A DNA stretch of 34,414 nt from Chitinophagaceae bacterium. GTDB lineage: Bacteria; Bacteroidota; Bacteroidia; Chitinophagales; Chitinophagaceae. The stretch lies in NCBI GenBank assembly GCA_004322015.1, contig SCQT01000255.1, forward strand, positions 1 through 34,414, read 5' to 3'. The position numbers and the translations under genes were made by a program. The stretch's first letter is position 1. Each line of letters starts with the position of its first letter. A model generated the notes under the pieces. It ran no database searches and was not told the origin of the DNA. It saw nothing but the letters and a program-made list of their open reading frames with translations. Below are positions 23,696-31,574 of the stretch, in pieces.

Positions 23696-24328
23696 TCATG
23701 ATTTCGCTACCGCTTCTTTAATGGCATCCACCACCTGCCCTACATTAATATCCAGTCCTTCAATCCTGCCGCTGATATCGCCATGCTGATCAAGGATAGT
23801 GATAGCATTGGAATGGGTAAAGCCACCTCCCTGCAAGGGGCTGTATTGTATCTGAAGCAGCATAGACATCATCCTTATCTGTTCAGCGCTTCCATGTAAA
23901 AGGGTCCAGTTATTATCCAACTGCTTTTGGGATGCATATTGCTTTAACCTGGCGGAGGTATCATTTCTCGCATCGAAGGAGATCAGCAAAAAGTCCACCT
24001 TGTTTTTAAGATTATTCGGTAATTTTTCTTCTATAGCTTTCATATTATCCACCATCTTAGGGCAGGCATAACCACAATGCGTAAAGATCATAGCCGTCAC
24101 CTGCACTTTCCCTGCAAGCTGATCCAGGTTGATTTTCTTTCCGTTTTGATTAGTCCATTCTCCCGAAACCTGGTATAACGAATTTTGAGCGATGCTTTCC
24201 TTTTGCACAACTGTTTCTTTTTCAGCATCGGCATTTCCTTTATTTTCATGCAGATCATTTTTCGAGCAGGAAAAAAGGATTACTGATAACATCAGCGCCG
24301 GTAATATTTTAAATATTCTATTTTTCAT
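23696..24328 (-). CDS. SCO1/SenC/PrrC-family copper chaperone lipoprotein
   Basis: The 210-residue protein has a lipoprotein signal ending in LFSC (Cys21), then a thioredoxin-like fold. The copper-binding CxxxC is at Cys85 and Cys89 (FTHCGYACPKM) and the conserved copper-binding His is His172 (GGFTHSNAI). SCO proteins deliver copper to CuA centres or act as thiol reductants. Between nirV and the porin, and downstream of a copper nitrite reductase, it probably helps metallate NirK (inference). It starts 11 bp after the nirV-like gene, clearly one transcript. Confidence 0.92.
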   Translation of the reverse strand: MKNRIFKILPALMLSVILFSCSKNDLHENKGNADAEKETVVQKESIAQNSLYQVSGEWTNQNGKKINLDQLAGKVQVTAMIFTHCGYACPKMVDNMKAIEEKLPNNLKNKVDFLLISFDARNDTSARLKQYASQKQLDNNWTLLHGSAEQIRMMSMLLQIQYSPLQGGGFTHSNAITILDQHGDISGRIEGLDINVGQVVDAIKEAVAKS

Positions 24329-24339
24329 GGCTTTTCAAT

Positions 24340-25146
24340 TTATTTCTGATCAACGTCTGTAGCACAACGAAATCCTAAGTTGGCTACTGTATAATTTGCT
24401 TTCAGGCTTTCACGGAATGCGAAACGCATAAAAGATGCATAATCCTCTTTATTCACGGCATTCAGGGATCCGGCTGCACAATAGAACTGCTTATCTAATG
24501 CCCCTGCAGAACGGGAATCACCACCGGTAATGATACTATTGAAATCATAAACCCATTCCCAGATCAGCCCGTGCATATCATACACTCCAAAACCATTTTT
24601 AAAAGTGGATTCCACAGGAGGAAGTACGGCCGGAGTGGGGCGGCTGTACCAACCCAGGATCATGGTGGAAAGCTTTTCTCCTTTTGGTGCATTAACCGGG
24701 GCAGAATTAGCGGCATATTCCCATTCTTCCATGGTGGGTAATCTTTTGCCCATCCATTTTGCATAAGACTCCGCTGCAAACCAGGAAACATTGGTAACAG
24801 GGCTGTTGAGTACCCGGTCATTTCCAATATTAAAATCACCTGCCCACTGTTTTAAATAATTTTCATCCGCAAAAAGCCGGGATACTTTGGAGCGTGTCCA
24901 TTGAGGATTAGCTTTCACAAAATCCAGGAATTCAGCATTAGTGACTGCATGTGCATCCAGATAAAAAGAATGTATTTTTACACTTACTGTTTTATTGTTT
25001 GCTTTCAGGAAAGGATGATAAATGCCTGCAGGAATCCTGACCATGCCGGCTGTAGCAGCATCTCCTCCTTTCATTTTCCTTTGAGAAAAAGCGGAAAAAC
25101 TTCCTAATACCAAGATAGCCATTATTATGATCCTGCATTTTTTCAT
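24340..25146 (-). CDS. nirV: Formylglycine-generating-enzyme-like (SUMF1 domain) protein, NirV-like
   Basis: After a signal peptide (MKKCRIIIMAILVLGSFSAF) comes a SUMF1/FGE-sulfatase fold: MVRIPAGIYHPFLKANNK, SFYLDAHAVTNAEFLDFVKA, SPVTNVSWFAAESYAKWMGK, RLPTMEEWEYAAN, the YDMHGLIWEWVYDF strand and the C-terminal ANYTVANLGFRCA. Proteins of this fold next to nirK are called NirV in denitrifiers; the role is not settled. It lies 33 bp after nirK and 11 bp before the SCO gene. The copper/active-site Cys pair of true formylglycine enzymes is not evident, so it is probably not a sulfatase activator. A GTG lies one codon upstream of the ATG. Confidence 0.82.
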   Translation of the reverse strand: MKKCRIIIMAILVLGSFSAFSQRKMKGGDAATAGMVRIPAGIYHPFLKANNKTVSVKIHSFYLDAHAVTNAEFLDFVKANPQWTRSKVSRLFADENYLKQWAGDFNIGNDRVLNSPVTNVSWFAAESYAKWMGKRLPTMEEWEYAANSAPVNAPKGEKLSTMILGWYSRPTPAVLPPVESTFKNGFGVYDMHGLIWEWVYDFNSIITGGDSRSAGALDKQFYCAAGSLNAVNKEDYASFMRFAFRESLKANYTVANLGFRCATDVDQK

Positions 25147-25179
25147 CACTTAAACTTTTTAGGTTTTATGAATGAATCC

Positions 25180-26301
25180 TTACCTCTGACTTATTTTTCC
25201 TGGAACTTCTATATTCTTGCTGTTATCAGGGTAATACAGGGTATCTTTTGTCTTACCGGAATAGATATTCGGATTTTCATCCCCTGATACCACTATCTGA
25301 GCAATCGCTCCCTGGTTAAATGCCCTGAATATGGAGTGATCCACAATCGTATAAGTTCCTGGTACTTTACAGGTGAATTCTACAATAGTGGCCCCCCCTG
25401 CAGGGATTAAAGTGGTCTGTACATCATGGTTCACTATGCTGCCGCCTTCCTGATACACATTATCGAATATTTCACCAATGACATGGAAAGAAGAGGTAAG
25501 ATTGGGCCCCGCATTCCCTACAAACAGCCTGACTTTATCTCCCACCCTGGCATGCATCGCATTGTTCCCTGTAAGCGCCCCCACTGAGCCGTCGAAGACT
25601 ACATATTCAGGCTGTTCTTTAATGGCTTTATCCAGATCAAACTCCTGTAATCCGGTATCGCCGTTAGCCCCTTTGGTATAAAATTCACTTTGAACGATAT
25701 AAAATTCTTTATTAACAGGTTTGAGTCCACCTCTGGGCTCCACTAAAATAAGCCCGTACATGCCGTTGGCAATGTGCATACCTACCGGCGCTGCCGCACA
25801 GTGATAGATAAATAAACCCGGCCTTAAAGCGCGAAAACTGAAAACAGAAGTATGCCCGGGAGCAGTTAAAGATGCTTCTGCTCCTCCACCGGGGCCGGTA
25901 GCTGCGTGGAAATCTATATTGTGGGGCATTTTATTGAAGGGATCATTACTGAGATGCACTTCCACTTCATCTCCTTCCTGCACTCTTATAAAAGGCCCCG
26001 GAGCGGTGCCGTTGAATGTCCAGTAGGTATAGTCTGTGCCATTGGCCAGCTTCATCGTTTTTTCTATTACCTCGATGTTTACAATGACCTTCTCTGGCTT
26101 TTTGAGCCAGGGTTTGCTCGGGGGAACCTCAGGTGCGGAAGTGAGTGTAGCAGTGTATTCGCCTGCCAACCTACCCAGGTTTTTACCCGAATCGTTATCG
26201 GAAGCAGGGGTTGAAAAGCAGCCCTGGAGTAATAATACTCCTGCAAAGAACATGCTAAATAAAAGTACATTCAATGCCTTTACTTGATTTGTGACTTTCA
26301 T
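25180..26301 (-). CDS. nirK: Copper-containing nitrite reductase (NO-forming), lipoprotein
   Basis: The 373-residue protein has two cupredoxin domains and every copper ligand of NirK. Type 1: His127, Cys168, His176 and Met181 ([18 protein letters not shown]). Type 2: His132, His167 and His322. The catalytic Asp130 (PHNIDFHAA) and His273 ([10 protein letters not shown]) are also present. It reduces nitrite to nitric oxide. The signal ends in LLLQGC (Cys28), so the enzyme is predicted to be a lipid-anchored periplasmic protein. There is no fused cytochrome domain. It heads the nirK-nirV-sco-porin operon and follows, 249 bp downstream, a two-component regulator pair. No TAnnTTTG box was found before it, which may mean activator dependence. 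Confidence 0.95.
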   Translation of the reverse strand: MKVTNQVKALNVLLFSMFFAGVLLLQGCFSTPASDNDSGKNLGRLAGEYTATLTSAPEVPPSKPWLKKPEKVIVNIEVIEKTMKLANGTDYTYWTFNGTAPGPFIRVQEGDEVEVHLSNDPFNKMPHNIDFHAATGPGGGAEASLTAPGHTSVFSFRALRPGLFIYHCAAAPVGMHIANGMYGLILVEPRGGLKPVNKEFYIVQSEFYTKGANGDTGLQEFDLDKAIKEQPEYVVFDGSVGALTGNNAMHARVGDKVRLFVGNAGPNLTSSFHVIGEIFDNVYQEGGSIVNHDVQTTLIPAGGATIVEFTCKVPGTYTIVDHSIFRAFNQGAIAQIVVSGDENPNIYSGKTKDTLYYPDNSKNIEVPGKISQR

Positions 26302-26439
26302 GGTTTCTAATTTTATATCAATGAATATTTATTTCATTTGACGGTGTAAAATTAGACCGGTAAAAGTCCGTGGAAGATGAGCTTTGTATTGAAAAAATAT
26401 GATCTTCCTCATATATTCACCAACGCTTAACTGCCTTCA

Positions 26440-26505
26440 CATTCTCCGGCTCTTGGGAGAATGCAGAATACTCATCCTCACTGATACCTGCTCAATCGGT
26501 ATCAG
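26440..26505. other. Two adjacent hairpins in the gap upstream of nirK
   Basis: CATTCTCC/GGAGAATG (26440-26447 and 26456-26463, 8-base loop) and CTGATACC/GGTATCAG (26481-26488 and 26498-26505, 9-base loop) are perfect 8 bp stems 17 bases apart. Neither is followed by a T tract on the minus strand, so they are not typical terminators. They could be mRNA structures between the regulator and nirK messages or binding sites. The remainder of the 249 bp gap shows no gene. Confidence 0.45.
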
Positions 26506-26550
26506 AGAAGAGTCATCAATTAAATTTTCTTAAAATGCAGGACTGGACTT

Positions 26551-27588
26551 TTAATTAATCATGTGCCGGAGCTTCTTCTTGTCCAATATCTCGATATCCC
26601 CACCATGAATGGCAATTAATTTTTCCGACCGGAAATCACTTAAAGTGCGAATGAGGGATTCAGTGGAGGTGCCGGATAAATTGGCTAATTCTTCCCTGGT
26701 TATTTTAATAACGAATTTCCCGTTTATATCAGAACTGAATTTTTTCTCTAAAAGGAGAAGTGCATTAGCCACCCGTTTGCGCAAGGAGTCATAAGCTAAC
26801 TGCACCATTTGCTCTGCTTTCTGATTATTTTTATTGGCGAGGATCCGGATAAATTGCATGGCTACGGCTGAGTTGCTGTCTATGAGGTCAAAAAAATCTT
26901 TACGTGAGATCACCGCTATTTCAGTTTCTTCCAGGGCCTCCGCAGTTACTTTATAGGTTGATTCTTCCAGCAAAGCGGTATATCCGATAAAATCACCAGC
27001 TGCATATAATCCTACGGTTAGTTCTTTACCATATTCGCTTGTTTTAAATGCTTTTACTTTTCCTTTAACCACATAAAAAAGATATTGGGGATGATTTCCT
27101 TCACTGAATATGATCTGTTTTCTTTTGTACTTATCCACTACGCTGTTTTCAAAAAGATCTTTCAGCGTATGTTCCGGTTTACCCTGTTCAGCCTTATCTG
27201 CCTCTTGCACTTTTGTTCTCTCAGCTTTCTTCAACCTGGTTTCTATGGCATTCAGCAATTCCGTATCATTAAATGGTTTTGTGATATAGTCATCCGCACC
27301 CATTTCCATCCCTTTTCGAAAATCAGCCCGATCCGTTTTTGCAGTTAAAAAGATAAAAGGCACATCGGCGAGCTCGGGGTTCTTTTGTACCAGGTGAAGT
27401 ACGCCGTAACCATCCAGCATAGGCATCATAATATCGGAAATAATAAGATCAGGGCGACATTCATTGGCTTTGGCAACACCGGCTTTTCCATCGGATGCCG
27501 TAAACACTTCATAGCCTGCCAAGTCTAATATTTCAGCAGTATTTTCTAAAATCTCCCGGTTATCTTCTATCAGCAAAATTTTTTTCAT
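26551..27588 (-). CDS. Response regulator fused to CRP/FNR-type regulator
   Basis: This 345-residue fusion starts with a receiver domain (about 1-125; acidic IEDN, phospho-acceptor Asp52 in SDIMMPMLDG, FLTAKTD Lys). A Lys/Glu-rich linker follows. Next comes a cyclic-nucleotide-binding-like beta-roll (about 145-255: FSEGNHPQYLFYVVKGKVKA, GDFIGYTALLEES). The C-terminus is an FNR-type winged helix (ITREELANLSGTSTESLIRT, with Glu and Arg at FNR-like contact positions). The FNR iron-sulfur cysteines are absent. It is 11 bp downstream of a histidine kinase and is probably its partner. nirK lies next. The likely role is control of nirK and perhaps hemN in response to oxygen, nitrite or NO (inference). 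Confidence 0.9.
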   Translation of the reverse strand: MKKILLIEDNREILENTAEILDLAGYEVFTASDGKAGVAKANECRPDLIISDIMMPMLDGYGVLHLVQKNPELADVPFIFLTAKTDRADFRKGMEMGADDYITKPFNDTELLNAIETRLKKAERTKVQEADKAEQGKPEHTLKDLFENSVVDKYKRKQIIFSEGNHPQYLFYVVKGKVKAFKTSEYGKELTVGLYAAGDFIGYTALLEESTYKVTAEALEETEIAVISRKDFFDLIDSNSAVAMQFIRILANKNNQKAEQMVQLAYDSLRKRVANALLLLEKKFSSDINGKFVIKITREELANLSGTSTESLIRTLSDFRSEKLIAIHGGDIEILDKKKLRHMIN

Positions 27589-27599
27589 CAGCGAACAAG

Positions 27600-28736
27600 T
27601 TATTGCTTAAAAGTAAGAATAAATTCCGTTCCCTCACCGGGTTCACTCTTAAAAGAAATCTTTCCCTTCATCAGTTCTACATACCTGTTTACAATGGTGA
27701 GCCCCAAGCCTGTGCCAGGTATATTCGATACATTATTTCCCCTGAAAAACAATTCAAACAAATGCCGCTGATCTTCCTTTGATATACCCGTACCATGATC
27801 TTTTATCTTCAGGATGACTTCCCCTGAATGGTGAATAGTGGTTATTTCAATCAATCCGTTCTCAGGACTGAACTTAAATGCATTGGTAAGCAGATTGATA
27901 ATAATATTTTTAAAAAGTTCCCGGTCCAAATGCACCAGCGGTTCTCCTTTGTGGCTATAATCAATCTCCTGGTTACTCTTTTTTATATCTTCCAATTCTG
28001 CACACACCTCCCCGATTAAATTTTCCAGGTTAAAAACTGTTGGGTTGATTTCAATTTTCCCATGTTCAATCCTCCCGAAAGAAAGAAATTCATTCAGGAT
28101 ACTGTTCAGGTTTAAAACTGCAGATTTGATCCTCTCAATATGCTTTCCTCTTTTGGGCTGATCTTCTGTCATCGTATATTTCGATAACAGCGAAGCAGAG
28201 GAGAGAATGGTGCTTAAGGGAGTTTTAAATTCATGAGATGCCATGGTTACAAAACGTGATTTCATATCATTGAGTTCCTTCTCCTTGGCCAGCGATATCA
28301 AGACACGTTCATACTCCTTCTCGGTTTGTTCCTTTTCTCTCCTGATGGTGATATCAATAATAAAGGCAATCACCAATTGTTCACTGCCGGTTTTGAAAGG
28401 ACTGAGGCTTATTTCCACGGGAAATTCACTTCCGTCTTTTCTTAACCCGAAAAGGTCTCTCCCTGCACCCATTGCCCGCGTTTCGGCATGATGATGATAG
28501 ACCTTTCGATCATTTACATGTTGATTATGAAAACGCTGCGGGATAAGATGTTCCACAGACTTGCCTATCAGTTCCCGCGCTTCATACCCAAACTCATTTA
28601 AGGCAAACTGATTTGCCATAATAATATTTCCCCGCTGATTTGTAATTAATATGCCCATAGTAGCATGGCGGAAGACTGCTTCAAAAAGTAGTTCCGGTGA
28701 TTCTGTACGTATATTTTTTGATGGATAAATATCCAT
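27600..28736 (-). CDS. PAS-domain sensor histidine kinase
   Basis: The soluble 378-residue kinase has a PAS domain (about 12-130), a short coiled coil (IRREKEQTEKEYERVLISLA), a HisKA domain with phospho-acceptor His168 (TMASHEFKTPLS) and a HATPase domain (NIIINLLTNAFKFSPENG, KDHGTGISKED, GTGLGLTIV). No membrane segment is seen, so it senses a cytoplasmic signal. In the PAS core, His73 (PQRFHNQH) and Arg93 (AMGAGRDLFG) occupy positions resembling FixL's heme-ligand His and oxygen-contact Arg. This sequence type is also common in non-heme PAS domains, so heme binding is uncertain. A -7-like TATCTTTA lies at 28777-28770. It is cotranscribed with the receiver-CRP regulator. Confidence 0.92.
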   Translation of the reverse strand: MDIYPSKNIRTESPELLFEAVFRHATMGILITNQRGNIIMANQFALNEFGYEARELIGKSVEHLIPQRFHNQHVNDRKVYHHHAETRAMGAGRDLFGLRKDGSEFPVEISLSPFKTGSEQLVIAFIIDITIRREKEQTEKEYERVLISLAKEKELNDMKSRFVTMASHEFKTPLSTILSSASLLSKYTMTEDQPKRGKHIERIKSAVLNLNSILNEFLSFGRIEHGKIEINPTVFNLENLIGEVCAELEDIKKSNQEIDYSHKGEPLVHLDRELFKNIIINLLTNAFKFSPENGLIEITTIHHSGEVILKIKDHGTGISKEDQRHLFELFFRGNNVSNIPGTGLGLTIVNRYVELMKGKISFKSEPGEGTEFILTFKQ

Positions 28737-28900
28737 GTAAGGCAGTATAATATTCTCTCAGGAAAAAGCTAAAGATACAAATTAGCGATGATTAAACTGC
28801 GAAGTAAAGGAAGAATGAGATAAGACCGCCGAACCACATCATAAAAAAGTTATTTCCATCTCATTTTTTCAGGAATACACGGTATGCTTTGTGCCTATTA

Positions 28901-30070
28901 TTATCCCCTGGTATTGTTGCCGGATTTCCCGTTATTATTGCGGAATTTATTTTGCGGACGTTCCTGGTTTCTTTTTTTCCTCTTTTTTCCGGTGCGTTCT
29001 AATGAACGCAAGCTGATCTGGCCCACCACATCCACAAATGTATGCTCCTCTCCTTCTTTAAGTTTTACTTCAAGTTCCACCTGGCCAAGTTCATCCGGCT
29101 TCTGCCCTTTTTCATTCATTCCGTGGATCTCTTTCACGCGCTCTATGGTTAAAGGATATTGTGTATTGCTTCCCTGGTAGGAATACCACATCAGGTTTTT
29201 GAAAATATCTTTTTTCTGCAGATAGAGGGTTCCACCCGCCATTTCCAATGACTCTGCATTCTCAGGGAAGTCCTTCAGCGCATCCAGATAAGTATCCAAT
29301 TCATAATTCAGGCAACATTTTAATCTGCCGCACTGACCTGAAAGTTTGCTCTGATTAATAGAAAGATTCTGATACCGGGCTGCCGTTGTACTGACTGATT
29401 TGAAATCCGAAAGCCAGGTAGAACAACATAACTCCCTTCCGCAAGTGCCGATGCCGCCGATTTTAGCAGCTTCCTGACGGGCGCCTATCTGACGCATTTC
29501 CACTTTTACATGAAATTCGGCAGCATATTTCCGGATCAGCTCCCGGAAATCAACGCGTGCATCAGCCGTATAAAAAAAGGTGGCTTTTCTTCCGTCTGCC
29601 TGTATTTCCACTTCAGCGAGCTTCATTTCCAATCCGAGAGAACGGGCAATGACACGGGAACGGATCAGCGTATCTTTTTCTTTGGCTTTGTTCTCCTGCC
29701 ACTTTTTCAAATCATCCTCGGTAGCCGTACGTAAAACTTTTTTGATATCGGACGAATCGGTTACCCGCTTTTTTTTCATCTGGAGCCTGACTAATTCACC
29801 GGAAAGAGATACTTCTCCCACATCAAATCCACCCACACCTTCTACCGCGATCATTTCGCCTTTCCTGAAAACCTGGCGGGTTGAATTGCGAAAAAAGTCT
29901 TTACGGCTCCCCTGGTTAAAACTCACTTCTATGATATCGAAAGGCGCTGATTGTTCGCTTAACGGGATGGATGCCAGCCAGTCAAAAACGTTCATCCTGT
30001 TACATCCGCCGGTGCTGCATCCTCCGTTACTTCCACATCCACCTGCGACCCCACAACCTCCACAAGCCAT
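28901..30070 (-). CDS. ricT: PSP1-domain protein, RicT (YaaT) homolog
   Basis: The 389-residue protein contains the PSP1 domain (VRLQMKKKRVTDSSDIKKVL, RVDFRELIRKYAAEFHVKVE) and the two signature clusters TCGRELCCSTWL and QCGRLKCCLNYE. It resembles RicT of the Bacillus Ric (Y) complex, which carries iron-sulfur clusters and affects RNA processing. The N-terminus is unusually Cys/Gly-rich (Cys3, Cys6, Cys12, Cys18, Cys23) and may bind metal. The C-terminal 40 residues are basic and Asn-rich and probably disordered. In Bacteroidetes the gene often lies near replication or gliding genes, but here it has no obvious partner. The 190 bp upstream gap shows only a possible TAATTTTG box (30254-30247). 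Confidence 0.88.
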   Translation of the reverse strand: MACGGCGVAGGCGSNGGCSTGGCNRMNVFDWLASIPLSEQSAPFDIIEVSFNQGSRKDFFRNSTRQVFRKGEMIAVEGVGGFDVGEVSLSGELVRLQMKKKRVTDSSDIKKVLRTATEDDLKKWQENKAKEKDTLIRSRVIARSLGLEMKLAEVEIQADGRKATFFYTADARVDFRELIRKYAAEFHVKVEMRQIGARQEAAKIGGIGTCGRELCCSTWLSDFKSVSTTAARYQNLSINQSKLSGQCGRLKCCLNYELDTYLDALKDFPENAESLEMAGGTLYLQKKDIFKNLMWYSYQGSNTQYPLTIERVKEIHGMNEKGQKPDELGQVELEVKLKEGEEHTFVDVVGQISLRSLERTGKKRKKRNQERPQNKFRNNNGKSGNNTRG

Positions 30071-30259
30071 AATATATATTTTAGAGTTAATATGAAATAA
30101 ATTGTTTGTACCGCCTACTACGTAGCTTGATACCGTTCAGGTTACACCTTGGATTAAATTATATTTAAACCATGACATGCCGCCTGTCCTTTCGAGTGAA
30201 GTAGTAAGAACTCTTACCCCGCCTCTTACAAAACGGGAATAATGAACAAAATTAACACT

Positions 30260-30478
30260 TTATTTGGTATTCCGGCCCTTCGATATTTTCCGGTTATGCC
30301 TGACTGCAATAACGATTAAGGCGCTGAACCCGCATATCGCTATAAAGGCAGCTACTACAGCCAGGAAATTATGACGTTTCAATCCATTATAAAGAATAAA
30401 AACCGGTAATACTAAAAAAATACACCAGGCAATGGGATAGAGCGGATTGATCTTTTTATCGTCTTTAGTCGGTTGCAT
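30260..30478 (-). CDS. Small two-helix membrane protein, hypothetical
   Basis: From the ATG at 30478 the gene encodes 72 residues (MQPTKDDKKINPLYPIAWCI...) with two membrane helices, WCIFLVLPVFILYNGL and FLAVVAAFIAICGFSALIVI. The N-terminus is charged and the tail basic (RHNRKISKGRNTK). A longer frame from a TTG at 30505 is less likely. No family is recognised. It follows the LD-carboxypeptidase gene by 68 bp on the same strand and may share its transcript. Confidence 0.6.
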   Translation of the reverse strand: MQPTKDDKKINPLYPIAWCIFLVLPVFILYNGLKRHNFLAVVAAFIAICGFSALIVIAVRHNRKISKGRNTK

Positions 30479-30546
30479 GAAAGATAAGATAAAGTAAATG
30501 ACCAAAAGTAAAAAGATGAAAGGAAAGAAAAAAGTAAATCTTTAGA

Positions 30547-31452
30547 TCAGATTTCCTCTAACACACAATTATCCGAGATGACCAACCTGTACTCTCCTCC
30601 CACTTTCAGCGCATAATTTTGTTTCTGATGCCCGACTGGAAATCCGAAGCAAACAGGATATTGATATTCTTTTACCTTATCCCATATCATTTCATATTCT
30701 GTTTGTCCAAAAGGTGTTTCTGTTTCCTTGCTCTCATTAAAGCTGCCTATGATCAATCCGCTTAGATCCTTTAACCATCCTGAGCGTTTCAGGTTGATCA
30801 TCATGCGATCCACAGAGTAGCGGTATTCTCCGACGTCTTCCACAAACAAGAGTTTATCTTTCGTATCCGGCTGAGAAACTGTGCCGGACAGATTAGCCAA
30901 TAATGATAAGTTTCCTCCTATCAATTCACCTTCACAAATGCCTTTTCTGTTCAACGCGCCGGGAGAAAAAGAACATTTCGCTTTCTCTCCTGAAAGTGTT
31001 TGCTTAAGACTTCGTACAAACGGATCATCCTTCGTTTCCGGTGTGATGCCACTGCACATGAGTGAGTGAATGGAAGCAGTATGATAACGGGTATGGAGAT
31101 GTATAAGCAAAGCCGTAATATCACTGTATCCGCAAATCCATTTGGGAAATTTTTTGAAATGAGAAAAGTCTATTCTATCCAGGATACGCACTACTCCGTA
31201 CCCCCCCCTTCCAAACAGGATAGCCTGCATATCGTCATCATCCAGCATTTGTTGTAATTCCTGCAATCTGACTTTATCGGTTGCCGAAAAATTATGGAAA
31301 TTAGCTCCTGCCGTATTCCCGATAATGGTTCTGTAACCCCAGGACGCAAGTACTTCAGCAGCATATTCAGCAGATGCCCTTTCCATTTTACTGGCTGGGC
31401 AAGTGATGCCGATGGTATCTCCCGGTCTCAGATATGGAGGTATGATGGACAT
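30547..31452 (-). CDS. LD-carboxypeptidase (peptidase family S66)
   Basis: The 301-residue protein has the S66 pattern: PYLRPGDTIGITCPASKMER at the N-terminus, AILFGRGGYGVVRILDRIDF, and WICGYSDITALLIHLHTR with the catalytic Ser region. C-terminal GELIGGNLSLLANLSGT and FGFPVGHQKQNYAL contain the Glu and His of the Ser-Glu-His triad. These enzymes release the terminal D-Ala from cytoplasmic murein tetrapeptides during cell-wall recycling; some relatives cleave microcin C. The ATG at 31452 is only seven bases after a perfect TATCTTTG box, so the mRNA may be leaderless. Confidence 0.92.
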   Translation of the reverse strand: MSIIPPYLRPGDTIGITCPASKMERASAEYAAEVLASWGYRTIIGNTAGANFHNFSATDKVRLQELQQMLDDDDMQAILFGRGGYGVVRILDRIDFSHFKKFPKWICGYSDITALLIHLHTRYHTASIHSLMCSGITPETKDDPFVRSLKQTLSGEKAKCSFSPGALNRKGICEGELIGGNLSLLANLSGTVSQPDTKDKLLFVEDVGEYRYSVDRMMINLKRSGWLKDLSGLIIGSFNESKETETPFGQTEYEMIWDKVKEYQYPVCFGFPVGHQKQNYALKVGGEYRLVISDNCVLEEI

Positions 31453-31459
31453 AATAAAT

Positions 31460-31467
31460 CAAAGATA
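31460..31467 (-). promoter_or_regulatory. Promoter -7 box for the LD-carboxypeptidase gene
   Basis: Reverse-strand TATCTTTG fits TAnnTTTG exactly and ends seven bases before the ATG at 31452, placing the transcript start at or next to the initiation codon. Confidence 0.5.
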
Positions 31468-31480
31468 AAAGAAAAGTTGG

Positions 31481-31554
31481 ATGGCCGGATGGTTATATTG
31501 TTTCATTGCTTTTTGGTTAAAGCCTTCCGGGGAATAAAATAACCATTAGACCAT
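31481..31554. repeat. Inverted repeat between permease and LD-carboxypeptidase genes
   Basis: Two 20 bp arms (31481-31500 and 31535-31554) match as inverted copies at 15 of 20 positions. The core ATGGTTAT/ATAACCAT is perfect and the loop is 34 bases. Further ACCAT words continue to 31570. This resembles a small intergenic repeat family, but no second copy is visible in this window. Confidence 0.4.
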
Positions 31555-31574
31555 AAAGCCATTTAACCATACTA

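Noticed and set aside
23696-24328. Part of a cytochrome oxidase operon, suggested by the SCO protein
   Set aside because: No oxidase subunit gene is in the same operon; the neighbours are nirK, nirV and a porin.
28901-30070. Cys-rich N-terminus of RicT as a separate metallothionein-like gene
   Set aside because: It is in frame with the PSP1 domain with no stop between.
29580-30095. 171-codon plus-strand frame opposite ricT
   Set aside because: The sense strand has the PSP1 cysteine clusters; the antisense frame is low-complexity Ser/Pro-rich shadow.
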